Shown here in pieces: positions 1-9,843 of a stretch of DNA of 64,000 bases (position 1 is the first letter of the stretch; every line of letters starts with the position of its first letter). The DNA comes from Dichetophora obliterata. Its lineage: Eukaryota > Arthropoda > Insecta > Diptera > Sciomyzidae. The position numbers and the translations under genes were made by a program. The notes beneath the pieces are model-generated. The model searched no databases. It worked only from the letters and a program-made list of their open reading frames with translations, and was not told where the DNA came from. The DNA lies in contig OY986436.1 in assembly GCA_963920525.1 (NCBI GenBank), positions 95,177,342-95,241,341 of the forward strand, read 5' to 3'.

Positions 1-818
1 AGCTCCTCGAGGTCCCTGAAGTCTTTTCGCTTTATATAAAGCTGATAGTCGTGGAGACTGTTGCGGTATATGCGCTCTAGTTTGCCTTGCTCTGAGAAAC
101 CTGCATGTCGCATTAAATTCTGCAGCTCGATGAGGTAGTCTTTGAATTTTTCCCTTTGCCGCTGGTGCCTTTGTCGGATCTCATCTTCCAGATGCTCGAA
201 GTATTTGGATGGCAGGAAGAACCGTAGGAAATCCCTCTTATATGCATTCCATTCCTGCCACTGCCGATTATTGTTGCGGAACCATTTCAGCGCGTTATCT
301 TTCAACAGTTCGGGCATTGTTCGGGGTAAGAGGTCCTTGTTCAACCCGTATACTTCGGCTAGCTCCTCTACTCTTTCAATGAAGGCCAGTGGTTCTTTTC
401 CACCATCATATTTAAAAGACCACTTCCTGACCTTGTCTATTACCGTGGAATATGGTATTTGAATCGCTCCTGCGTGTTCTACGTATCCTGTATATCCTGC
501 GTGCGCGGCTGCTGGTTGCTCGTATGCCATTGTTGGGGGGTTGAAATCTTGTTGACCGCCTGTGTGTGTTACCGGCACATTTATTTTCGGTATCTCGGGA
601 TTTCTTGCCGGTGATGATGTCCTCCCGTGCTTTGCCTCTAGTTCTGAAAGGCGTGGTTGCAGCTCTGGTTTCTGCCCTTGATCTGTGATGAAGATAGCAA
701 AATTTTTCCTTGCTTCTTGCACCGTTCCTGTGCTATCGAATCCAAATTCTTCTGCGTACCCTTGCAGCTCGTCTTTCCGTAAAAAGTATACCCAGGAGGA
801 ATTGACCATTTTTGTCAT
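1..818 (-). CDS. Gag of a Ty3/gypsy-type LTR retrotransposon (partial, runs off left edge)
   Basis: An uninterrupted minus-strand frame of 272 codons begins at ATG 818-816 and continues past base 1. The N-terminus contains WVYFLRKDELQGYAEEFGFD, a start style I associate with Osvaldo-like Gag. The middle holds a Retrotrans_gag-type stretch with LKWFRNNNRQWQEW (around 300-240 on the plus strand) and RQRHQRQREKFKDYLIEL. It would package the element RNA in cytoplasmic particles. The start was chosen because it is the first ATG after the primer-binding site at 928-945. No stop or frameshift is visible, so this copy may be young. Protease and pol would lie left of the window. The gypsy-type assignment rests on recalled family resemblance. 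Confidence 0.8.
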   Translation of the reverse strand, partial: MTKMVNSSWVYFLRKDELQGYAEEFGFDSTGTVQEARKNFAIFITDQGQKPELQPRLSELEAKHGRTSSPARNPEIPKINVPVTHTGGQQDFNPPTMAYEQPAAAHAGYTGYVEHAGAIQIPYSTVIDKVRKWSFKYDGGKEPLAFIERVEELAEVYGLNKDLLPRTMPELLKDNALKWFRNNNRQWQEWNAYKRDFLRFFLPSKYFEHLEDEIRQRHQRQREKFKDYLIELQNLMRHAGFSEQGKLERIYRNSLHDYQLYIKRKDFRDLEE

Positions 819-927
819 GTGTTGTGTTACGCTGCTGTTTTCTCTGACTTTAGCTTTCTTTACTGGCTTTAGCTTTGTTCTCTGTCTTTATTTCTTATCT
901 AGCTTTCGTGTTTTCTTTGTCTTTAGA

Positions 928-945
928 GTCCCTGCTCGGGCGCCA
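928..945 (-). promoter_or_regulatory. tRNA-Lys-type primer-binding site of the same LTR element
   Basis: On the minus strand this reads TGGCGCCCGAGCAGGGAC, complementary to the 3' end of a lysine tRNA (the lentiviral Lys3 site differs from it by one base). It lies two bases inside the putative LTR end and about 110 bases upstream of the Gag ATG, as expected for priming of minus-strand DNA synthesis. Confidence 0.8.
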
Positions 946-947
946 TT

Positions 948-2798
948 TGTAACAAACCCTTTTGCTCGTTACTGATTTTTGCTGAGGTAGGCTCAGTGAG
1001 TAAACCAGGGGTTCTTACAAAATAATTTATTTACCAATGATCCCGTTGTTTTAAATAAGAAAGCCAGCGTTTTAGTTTTAAACTGTAGTGTAATTCTTTA
1101 TTATTTTCATTTGTTTTATTTATTGCTTAATGAGTACGTTACTTAGTTATTATTAATTATTAAGCATTATATAAATTAAAGTGATTTAATTAATCCTTGC
1201 TTATTCATATGTATTCCGTTATTTGCTATGATCCCTCTCGCTGTGAGTGACTATGATAGAGCTCAGATTAAAACTATGTTCGAAGGGTGGAGGTACCTTC
1301 GCTTAAGATAACTACGTTTTGATTTTAGAGTAAACAACGTTCGAAGGGTGAGGACACCTTCGCTTACGATAACTACGCCTGTCTTAGAGTAAACAACGTT
1401 CGAAGGGTGAGTGTACCCTCGCTTAAGATAACTACGCCTGAGCTTAGAGTAAAACTATGTTCGAAGGGTGAGTACACCTTCGCTTAAGATAACTACGTTT
1501 TGAACTTATAGTAAACAAAGTTCGAAGGGTGAGTACACCTTCGCTTACGATAACTACGCCTGAGCTTAGAGTAAAACTATGTTCGAAGGGTGAGTACACC
1601 TTCGCTTAAAATAACTACGTTTTGAACTTATAGTAAACAAAGTTCGAAGGGTGAGTACACCTTCGCTTAAGATAACTACGTTTTGAACTTATAGTAAACA
1701 AAGTTCGAAGGGTGAGTACACCTTCGCTTACGATAACTACGCCTGAGCTTAGAGTAAAACTATATTCGAAGGGTGAGTACACCTTCGCTTAAAATAACTA
1801 CGTTTTGAACTTATAGTAAACAAAGTTCGAAGGGTGAGTACACCTTCGCTTACGATAACTACGCCTGAGCTTAGAGTAAAACTATGTTCGAAGGGTGAGT
1901 ACACCTTCGCTTAAAATAACTACGTTTTGAACTTAAAGTAAGCAACGTTCGAAGAGTGAGGACACCTTCGCTTAAGATAACTACGCCTGACTTAGAGTAA
2001 ACACTATGTTCGAAGGGTGAGTACACCTTCGCTTAAGATAACTACGTTTTGAACTTAGAGTAAGCAACGTTCGAAGGGTGAGTACACCTTCGCTTAAGAT
2101 AACTACGCCTGACTTAGAGTAAACAACGTTCGAAGGGTGAGTACACCTTCGCTTAAGATAACTACGTTTTGAACTTAGAGTAAGCAACGTTCGAAGGGTG
2201 AGTACACCTTCGCTTAAGATAACTACGCCTGACTTAGAGTAAACAACGTTCGAAGGGTGAGTACACCTTCGCTTAAGATAACTACGTTTTGAACTTAGAG
2301 TAAGCAACGTTCGAAGGGTGAGTACACCTTCGCTTAAGATAACTACGCCTGACTTAGAGTAAACAACGTTCGAAGGGTGAGGACACCTTCGCTTAAGATA
2401 ACTACGATTGAACTAACTACTCAGTCTCAAAGCATGTGCATGCTACTGCGCCTGCGACAAGACTGCCTGTGCTAAGCAAACGCGACTGCTTTATATTCTG
2501 CCGTTGCCTTTCTGTTCCGTGTTCACTTGTTTTGTTTTCCCTGCCTGTGTATATGTGACTGTGTACATGGCTTTGCATGTTTGTATGTGTGTATTTATTA
2601 TTTGTTTACTTATTTGTTTACTTATTTGTTATTCGATACATTATTTTTTCTCAATAGAATATTTATAACATTAATAATATATATTTTACCTAATAAGATA
2701 TAATACAATACAATAATTTCCATACATTTTATTCATAATATATAATAAATCTTTAAATTTGTTGTTTACATTTTCCATATTTTAAATTCAGTTAACAA
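948..2798 (-). repeat. Putative long LTR (5' LTR of the minus-strand gypsy-like element)
   Basis: The LTR edge beside the primer-binding site is clear: on the plus strand it opens TGTAACAAACCC. The outer edge is inferred at GTTAACA near 2791-2798, giving TG...CA ends with near-matching inverted termini (TGTAAC against TGTTAAC). At about 1.85 kb it is long for an insect gypsy LTR, because its middle is a tandem array (1276-2406). The outer boundary is uncertain since the partner LTR lies outside the window. Confidence 0.45.
1276..2406. repeat. Tandem array of 19 units of about 60 bp, each with a hairpin
   Basis: The core TTCGAAGGGTGAG...CACCTTCGCTTA recurs once about every 60 bases, 19 times. 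Each unit contains CGAAGGGTG and CACCTTCG arms around AGTA, a near-perfect hairpin with one bulged G. Towards the right end two variants alternate, one with CGCCTGACTTAGAG and one with CGTTTTGAACTTAGAG, which gives a ~120-bp higher-order unit. This suggests growth by unequal exchange or template slippage. An open minus-strand frame across it is only a by-product of the repeat. Confidence 0.9.
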
Positions 2799-2810
2799 TT
2801 CATTTAAATA

Positions 2811-2852
2811 ATTTGTGAGGCCCAAATTGTGCAACAATTTGAGTCCTCACAA
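2811..2852. repeat. Short imperfect palindrome
   Basis: TTGTGAGG and CCTCACAA form outer arms and CAAATTG/CAATTTG form inner arms around TGCAA. It sits exactly where similarity to the RTE retroposon begins, so it may mark an insertion edge or an older foldback end. Confidence 0.5.
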
Positions 2853-4469
2853 TGTTCAGAGTACACTGACGTTATGGAGGGAACACTTCTCTAAGCTTCT
2901 AAATAGCGACGCTGACAACAATCCCGCCAATAGAGATGATATCCCGGAAACCCCAAATACGGATGACATCGTCAAGGTTCCGCTGCCCGACTATGATGAA
3001 GTTCTGACAGCTATAGCTTGGCTTAAAAATAACAAAGCCGCGGGAGCTGATGGCTACCTGCTGAGCTGTTTAAGAACGGAGGCGAAGCTCTACTTAAATG
3101 CATTCACCAGCTTCTATGCAGAATATGGTCGGAAGAATGCATTCCGAACGATTGGAATCTCAGTGTGCTCTGCCCAATCCACAAGAAAGGCGATCCCACT
3201 ATCTGTGCCAATTACCGTGGGATAAGCCTTCTTAATATCGCATATAAGGTCCTATCGAGCGTTTTATGTGAAAGATTGAAGCCCATTGTAAACGAACTGA
3301 TCGGACCTTATCAGTGTGGCTTCAGACCTGGAAAGTCCACCATCGACCAAATTTTCACGCTACGACAAATCTTGGAGAAGACTCAAGAAAAACAAGTTAA
3401 CACCCACCATCTTTTTGTCGACTACAAAGCCGCCTTCGACAGCCCAATAAGGAAGCACCTGTACTCTACCATGTCTGAATTTGGTATTCCTGCAAAACTA
3501 ATACGACTTTGCAGGATGACACTGATCAACACCAGCAGCAAGGTGATTCCTTATCGTGCGACATTTTGAACCTAATGATGGAAAAGATCATCCGAGCTGC
3601 TGATCTGAGACGTAGAGGCACAATATTCTACAAGAGTGTAATGCTGCTTGCGTATGCTGATGACATAGATATCATTGGCCATAATACGAGCGAAGTCAGT
3701 GCAGCATTTTCCAGATTAGAAAGAGAGTCAAGTCGAATGGGTCTGGCAGTGAATGCAGATAAGACGAAATGCTTAGTGTCAACAAACAAACAGTCCCAGC
3801 GTCTTGGAACCCACGTTACAGTTGGCAATACCTCATTCGAGGTTGTGAAGTACTTCGTCTATCTGGGATCCAGCATTAACTCAACCAACGACATTAGCAT
3901 TGAGATCAAGCGAAGAATAACTCTTGCCAACAGGTGTTACTTTGGGCTCAGTAGGCAATTGAGAAGCAGAGCCCTCTCTCGACGAACGAAAATCAAGCTC
4001 TATAAATCGCTCATCATGCCCGTCCTACTTTATGCATCACAAACCTGGACGCTGAGCAGTTTAGATGAAAAGACTTTAGGAGCATTCGAGAGAAAGATTC
4101 TTCGCAAGATCTACGGACCAATCTGCGTCAATGGCGAGTACCGAATACGGTGGAATGATGAACTGTATGAGCTGTACGCTGATATCGACATAGTCAAGCG
4201 CATTAAAATCGAGCGGCTTCGCTAGCTTGGTCATGTTCAGCGCATGAAAGACGATGCTCCAGTGAAGAAAACATTCGATTCGGTACCCAGCGGCGGTCAA
4301 CGCAGAAGAGGACGACCGCATCTTCGTTGGAAAGACCAAGTAGAGGACAACCTGACGAAGCTTGGAATTTCCAACTGGCGCCAGCAAGCGAAAGACAGAA
4401 ATGGCTGGCGCAAGTTCTTAGATGAGGCCAAGACCGATATACGGTTGTAGCGCCAACTAAGTAAGTAAG
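2853..4469 (+). pseudogene. RTE-type non-LTR retrotransposon, reverse transcriptase and C-terminal part (decayed)
   Basis: Three frames together encode an RTE/BovB-like reverse transcriptase. They include SVLCPIHKKGDPTICANYRG (frame from 3165), HLFVDYKAAFDS, the catalytic LLAYADDIDIIG at about 3645-3690 and the RTE tail RGRPHLRWKDQVEDNL. Breaks: a frameshift near 3055; loss of about 66 bases near 3536, where the 37 kb copy retains IGKELSPPFVTKRGF; and a TAG at 4223-4225 where relatives have tryptophan before LGHVQRM. The 3' end is a short GTAA-type repeat (4456-4469), typical of RTE. The endonuclease is missing, so this is a 5'-truncated dead copy. Confidence 0.88.
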
Positions 4470-4471
4470 TA

Positions 4472-5380
4472 TGATCTTTTGGTTTAATGCTTTCATCTTA
4501 TTGGGAATAAAAGACCGCATACCCAAAAAAATAATTTCTTGTACCACATTTCTATCAGCGAAACATAATTTCCAATTAAATCTGCGATACAAATTATTTA
4601 TCGCAGTCCAATTTGCTCTTCCATAAAACCATGCAGTCCTCTTCGGGGCTTTAGGCGTAGAGGTGCAGGGGTTAGAATATGGAAAAACAGCGGAGATGGT
4701 ACAATGGTCCGAGTTACCAAGAGGTGCGTTGACACTGCGTTTACACAGCGAAGTCAGAAAAAGGTCAAGGATGTTATGGCTATGCATCTCACTTTGAGGA
4801 AAAAAGTGGGTTGCTTCACTAGTTGAATCAATTGTTTCGATTCAACAAATAGCTCAACATATTGCCCAACAGGTGTCAGTGGGCCCAAATGACGTAACGA
4901 AGCCGGGTTGTGGACATTGAAATCGCCTGCTACAACGATCTCACTGTCAGGAAATAACCCCAAAATGTGCGTAATTGAATCAGAGAGAGTCTAGTTTGTT
5001 AAAAGTGAGCTCCCTCCCTAGATTCGGACTTCTACAGATAAAACAAAAATGTAGCAAGTGCGAGCGCAGCCTGAATCTAACCCACATTGAGCTAAACTCT
5101 GGATCGGTCACGTTCAGACCCCTCTCACACTGGTATGCTACATCCGTTCTTATAAAAAGCGCGATGCCCCTATGCAAAGAAAACAATGGCAGTAAGTGAT
5201 AACCAGGTATATGAAAATCCAGTGTATCTGCATCCTCGCCCACCTGGGTCTTGCCCAGTGCCATTATTTGAGGCCTAAGAAGAGTACAATGTACATACAC
5301 CGAGAAAAAATTCGCTCTCAGTTCACGAATATTGCAGACATCTATGCGAAAATTACCCGACATTATCGCACCATGCAAAA
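4472..5380 (-). pseudogene. Endonuclease region of a jockey-like non-LTR retrotransposon (decayed)
   Basis: Read from 5378 down, three frames match an apurinic-type endonuclease. Pieces are IRELRANFFSVYVHC; LDFHIPGYHLLPLFSLHRGIALF; the metal-binding VVAGDFNVHNPASLRHLG near 4920; and LDLFLTS with LGNSDHCTISAVF near 4700. These are the GDFN and SDH motifs of LINE endonucleases. At least two frameshifts separate the pieces. The fragment ends abruptly at the 3' tail of the plus-strand RTE copy, so the RTE either inserted here or the two were joined later. The clade (jockey/CR1 group) is from recalled similarity. Confidence 0.72.
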
Positions 5381-5929
5381 ATTAAACAAATAAGGGCAAG
5401 GGTAATTAGTTACGGCTGCAAGAGAGCTGCACAACATGATCAATATAAAAAGTACTGAAGCAAGTGTTATGTCTTTACTTCAGCACAATTCAGCCCACTG
5501 TGCAACCTTACCTTTAGACGTTACTAATTGGAGAGGATAGCGGAATTGACGGAAACGAAAACAACAACAATTACTTACACAGCGAGGAGCATAGAAAAGC
5601 CCCTCGCGTGGTCAGCAAAAAAAGCTTCAATGCTGCCCAGCGATGTTGATGCAGCAGCTGGCGGATCTCTGCAAAACCGGTTTTGCTGTTCTTGGTGATG
5701 CTTTGTTGTTGTTGTTATTGATGTTGATAATTTATTTTTTTTAATTCTAATTATTTTATTTATTTTGTTAATTTTAACACAACATTTAACATTTAATTTT
5801 AAAACTTTTAGGACATTTGAATAAACAAAAAAAAAACACGGCGAAACATATAACATAAGTCGCGGTGCATTATAAAACAAAACAACACAATAAGTTTAAT
5901 TAAAATATGTGACTGAAACGGACGGACGC
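5381..5929. other. No gene recognised
   Basis: AT-rich sequence with TTGTTG-type triplet runs around 5700-5735 and an A run at 5829-5836. No coding motif is visible on either strand. Confidence 0.5.
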
Positions 5930-6361
5930 ACGTCAACACGCAACGAATTCACATACGCAACTGCCGTTATCGGAGGTGTTGTTGTGGAGGCTAAACTTTC
6001 CAACTGTTGGTCGAAATATATTTTCCTTGTCCACCTTAGCGTGGAAGTCACCAAGCACGATTTTTACGTCGTGACGGGGGCAGCGCTCGTACGCATTTTC
6101 AAGGCACTCGTAGAAAATTTCCTTGGTCTCATCATCCACATATCAGGCTTATATTAAAAAGTTTAACCTTGATGCGGATTATGGCAAGCCGTTCGTTCAA
6201 AGGTGTGAATCGCAGGACGTGGGGCCGTAATATCTTGCCAACTACAAATCCGCATCCAAACTCGTGCTTCTCCGCATAGCCGCTGTAGTAGATGTCACAG
6301 GGTGCATGCCCAATGCAACCCTATCACTTCCATCGCATTTCTTGAATAGCAGTGATATCAG
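5930..6361 (-). pseudogene. RTE endonuclease fragment, part 2 (split by an inserted TIR element)
   Basis: Minus-strand reading gives ATDITAIQEMRW, CDIYYSGYAEKHEFGCGFV, KILRPHVLRFTPLNERLA, DDETKEIFYECLENAYE and VKIVLGDFHAKV, the order found in RTE (craniofacial-development-protein-2-like) endonucleases. The preceding part of the same domain lies at 7441-7612, and the two pieces are separated by the TIR element at 6364-7438. A stop and a frameshift near 6310-6330 add to the decay. The fragment belongs to the same clade as the copies at 2.85 kb and 36.5 kb but covers a different part. Confidence 0.78.
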
Positions 6362-6679
6362 TAGCGGGATTCCCAAACATGTTAACGTTATTTACGTTAA
6401 CGTTAACTGGCCTAAGCTATATTTATCATTAACTCGTATTCCCAAACTCAGCCTAAGCTATTTTTGACGATAGCTTTGACATTTCTTTAACAATGTCTGT
6501 TGCTCGCTTAACAACGAATTTTCAGACGTTGTTTACTATAAAAATACCAACGTTAAGCAATTTAGTGCATTAATTTTTACTATATTCGTAAAGCAGAGTG
6601 GTTTTTTAATAAAATAAAAATATTTCAATAATGGCATTTCAATAATTTGCAATGGATGTAGCTGTGTTGGAGAGTTAAA

Positions 6680-6880
6680 TTGAAATGCGCGGCAGTGTAC
6701 GGGAATACCGCTTGATTCCCAAGACAGCTCTTCCGACTTGTTGGCGGCTTCATGCCGACCATGCAGTGGCACAAACCTCCCTTCTGTCATGCCTTTATGT
6801 GCCCCAAAAAAGTCCAGCATGAGCTTATATTGCTCTGCTGTGGCCCGGCTACTTCTTTTTTTCTGCGATTACATATTTTT
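6680..6880 (-). pseudogene. Myb/SANT-like (zeste-type) DNA-binding fragment
   Basis: Minus-strand residues SRATAEQYKLMLDFFGAHKG followed by MTEGRFVPLHGRHEAANKSE resemble the SANT/Myb-like accessory proteins of Harbinger transposons, which begin with a similar QYxLMLxFLExHKGMxxGRF stretch. The similarity stops near 6735, where the frame shifts. A splice-acceptor-like TTTTCAG-type end is not clear. It is too short to be functional. The call is from family resemblance only. Confidence 0.45.
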
Positions 6881-6961
6881 GCTTTTATTTATTTTCAGCT
6901 ATATCCGAGTTTTTAAAATTCTTTATTGACTTTTCACTATTCTTCTTTCTTTGTCGGCCTT

Positions 6962-7275
6962 TGTAGTCGAGTGGAGAGTGCGCTAGACTCTCAACCCAGA
7001 GGTCCCTGGTTCGAATCCGAGCTCGGGCATGATTCTTTTCACTTTCTTTGTTCTTTCCTTCATTTAAGAATTATGGAAAACTAAAAATCCACAACCAAAT
7101 TGTGGAAAATGTGGAATTAAAGGAATGGAACAACTAAGGGCTGGAAATGCTTGCCGAGGTTAAGGCATAACACTAGCCTCGGTTAAAAGCATTTCAAATT
7201 GTCTTTCACTGTTGTTTCGCCTAATCAATATGCCTCGCATGCCTTGGCTCTTTGATCTTATAAAAAAAAACACTT
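6962..7275 (+). mobile_element. tRNA-derived SINE (family A)
   Basis: A Pol III A box TAGTCGAGTGG (6964-6974) and B box GGTTCGAATCC (7008-7018) have tRNA spacing. They are followed by a body containing GAGGTTAAGGCATAACACTA and an A-rich end (7261-7270). The 5' side does not pair with GAGCTCGGGCA, so this is not a functional tRNA. The body word AAGGCATAACACT recurs in the copy at 25.9-26.3 kb. Confidence 0.68.
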
Positions 7276-7440
7276 TCGCAAAGTTTAGTTGTCAAACGCT
7301 AATGCTGCCATATTTTTAACTCTTAGCTATTGTTCTAGCTTAGCTTCGAAATGAGAATACGGTAAACGTTAGTGCAAGCTATAAACGTTGTTAGTCAACG
7401 TTAGTGATTGTAGCACGTTAAGATTATGGGAATTCCGCTA

Positions 7441-7612
7441 CTCTTCCGCTTGTATCTTTCCAAAACATGAGTCAGTTGGATAGAGGCACCTTCCCAATTA
7501 AGGGTTCGGACATTCCAGGTGCATATCCGTAAATCATTATCAGTTTTTCGTTTGCGGCAGTCGTCATCAGATTTGGGGATCAGTTTTCTTCTATTCTTAT
7601 TTGTTTTCATTG
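7441..7612 (-). pseudogene. RTE endonuclease fragment, part 1
   Basis: The minus strand encodes KRKTDNDLRICTWNVRTLNW and EGASIQLTHVLERYK, the N-terminal strand of an RTE endonuclease (TWNVRTL is the first conserved block). It continues at 6361 downwards across the inserted TIR element. The G+C-richer stretch 7613-7830 on its 5' side is probably the RTE 5' untranslated region, though I could not delimit it. Confidence 0.75.
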
Positions 7613-7830
7613 AAATGGGTTTTTACGGGTGGGCTTCAAACCCGACGCACAACCTGTTTTAAGCCTAAGAAGGCCCGCCGCTCAGATTAGCCGCCAAACT
7701 AACGGTTGTCAGTTTTGTCGTTGCCCTGGAAACACCACGTGGAGGTTTGAGTCGACTTGAGGAAATTTCACAAGGGATTCTGCTGGCCTCGCTAGGTTGA
7801 GACAGTCAGACACGTTACCCTGTAAAGGTT

Positions 7831-8877
7831 AGCCTGCGGTTTTGGCTACTTTATAAATTTAAATTTTAGTAACTTTTAAGAGTGGTTTTAAAAAATAAAG
7901 GATGCAAGATTTTAAGTTAAACATGTAGCTTTATATTAGTGAAAGAATTATTTAAATCGATTTAGTAGTTTTTGAGTTTAGAGTCGTAGCAGATACGTGA
8001 GAAGCCTTTTATATATTAGTATAGATATAGATAATAAATTTTGACATGATTCCAACTTTGTGTACGTTTCACGAGATTGTAAAGAAGACAGCTTTAATTA
8101 AAGCTATATACAGAAAGAAAGAAGAACTTAATGCCTTTCCAACAATAACAATTCCACGTAAATCTAATGACAGATATGTCTGTTAAAGCGGTTTTAAAAC
8201 ACTGTGTTTTTAAAAATGGTTTTTAAAACGAACGGCTGAATTTTTTTTTCTCCATACAAGAACGATCCGGCCCAAGAATGATAGAATACAAAGATTGCGC
8301 CGAAGACAAGAAAAAGAGTACAACAGAATTGTCGTTCTGCGCATGTACGTCATAATATCAATGCTGTTTTGGCGAGCGTTCACTTTGCATACGATATCTA
8401 CTCAGAAATGAAAATTACATACATTTTAGTTTGTAGAATTAAAATAAAAGAAGTAAGAAGAAATTTATAGAAACGAGAAGAAGGTAAATTTATTTAGTAC
8501 TCCTTTGCAAACATTATTTTTACTATTATCTTATTACAGCCAGTAAGCAGCTTAGTCAAAAAAAAATAATCTGAGAAACCAACTTCAGTGAATATTATTT
8601 TTCGAGTTGGATTTTATTAAAATGTTTATTATTAGTTTAATTGGTGTAGTTTCAACATTCCCTGATATTTTATTTCCACAAATTTACCTGTGAAAAGACA
8701 AATAAATTATAGTTGTTAAACAATGAAACAAATTTTGTTAAGTTAATATATTTTTGTATTTTCGTTTTCGTTTGTGTGCGTTTTCTACAATTTCCGGGTT
8801 TAATTTTTGTATTTATTGCAAACTGAAAAATATTTTTTGTTACTGTTACCGCAATTAGCATCTGCACACTTAATTTT
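7831..8877. other. AT-rich DNA with a repeat related to 22.6 kb
   Basis: No gene is visible. The segment CCCAAGAATGATAGAATA (about 8271-8288) with the following GATTGCGC recurs at 22612-22640, which marks a dispersed repeat. Both copies are followed by a purine-rich stretch and a CGTCAT word. Confidence 0.5.
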
Positions 8878-9625
8878 TTAAATTTAAATACAAATTCTAA
8901 ATGTTTGATAGTTTAAATCATACTTGATTTTAAATACAAATTCTAGTTGTTTGATAGTTTAAAATCGTTTATTGAGCTTAAGGTCAAAGTTAGAACAATT
9001 AATTGTCTAACTATCAAACATTTAGAATTTGTATTTAAATCATATAAAATCAACATAAAAAATAACAAGGTCATTTAGGAAAAAAACTTTAATCATATGG
9101 TAGAGCACGACCAAACAGAAAAGCTGAAAACAAAACAGCAAAAATCTAAAAACAATTTCAGTAAACATGCTTTGTTAGTGGAAGACGTCCAGCAGGCTGT
9201 TGGACTCCATAAATAATAACATAAATAAGACTAAAGTAAAGCAAAAATACAACAACAAATGTGAATATATGAAACTTGAGAAAAACTGAGAAATTGACAC
9301 TTCAAATCTCATCGCCTCTTTGGTGCAGTGCGTTAGTGCGCGCTTGCACGGGTATCACAAAGATTTCTGATGAAGCCTTTAGCACGGCCGAAATTGCAAT
9401 AAAATCAGCTAGTGATTTTTTCTTTCATATTGAAAAAACTTTGTTGTTGTTGTTGTTTCTTTGGAAAGATTCGTAAGCTCCATAAACGATTTTAAACTAT
9501 CAAACAACTAGAATTTCTATTTAAAATCAAGTATGATTTAAACTATCAAACATTTAGAATTTGTATTTAAATCATATAAAATCAACATAATAAATACCAA
9601 GGTCGTTTAGGAAAAAAAACTTTAA
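8878..9625. repeat. Inverted pair of an AT-rich repeat (family TATCAAACATTTAG)
   Basis: The right copy (9484-9625) reads forward with AAACTATCAAACAACTAGAA and AACTATCAAACATTTAGAAT and ends near AAGGTCGTTTAGG. The left part (8880-8985) is its reverse complement and is fused head to head, around AGAACAATTAATTGT near 8993-9007, to a second short forward copy ending AAGGTCATTTAGG at 9079. A third full copy is at 57775-57945. The 9080-9480 stretch between them has no recognisable gene. This looks like a palindromic MITE or a Helitron-like AT-rich repeat; the class is unknown. Confidence 0.65.
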
Positions 9626-9843
9626 TTCTAAGAATTAATGTATGAAATGCATAAAAGGAACTTATTTAACATGAGTATTTTTATTTTTTATATATTAATA
9701 TAGTTTAAAAACTTAAACTAAACTGTTGCATTTGTTTGATAAACAAATTTGAGAATTTAGTTTTTACATTTCAATTATTTTACATAGTACTTATAAGGTA
9801 TTTTACATACGTTATTTTTAATCTGACACAGAATCTGAAATAA

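Larger units (their letters stand above)
6364..7438. mobile_element. DNA transposon with inverted termini inserted in an RTE endonuclease
   Basis: Left end GCGGGATTCCCA (6364) and right end TGGGAATTCCGC (to 7438) are inverted copies flanked on both sides by TA (6362-6363 and 7439-7440). Subterminal AACGTTA words recur in both arms. It lies between LERYK and DITAIQEMRW of an RTE endonuclease, so the site is filled by insertion. Inside are a Myb/SANT-like fragment on the minus strand (about 6680-6880) and a tRNA-derived SINE (6962-7275). The SANT-like fragment points to a PIF/Harbinger relative, but the TA flank would be atypical. The superfamily is therefore unsettled. Confidence 0.7.

Noticed and set aside
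1981..2307. 108-codon minus-strand open frame
   Set aside because: It is the tandem unit read in frame three times; the repeated peptide is a by-product.
1276..2406. CRISPR-like regular repeats
   Set aside because: Units are contiguous with no unique spacers, in a fly genome and inside a retroelement LTR.
6964..7030. Functional tRNA gene
   Set aside because: The 5' side does not pair with the acceptor-like 3' side, and a SINE body follows.
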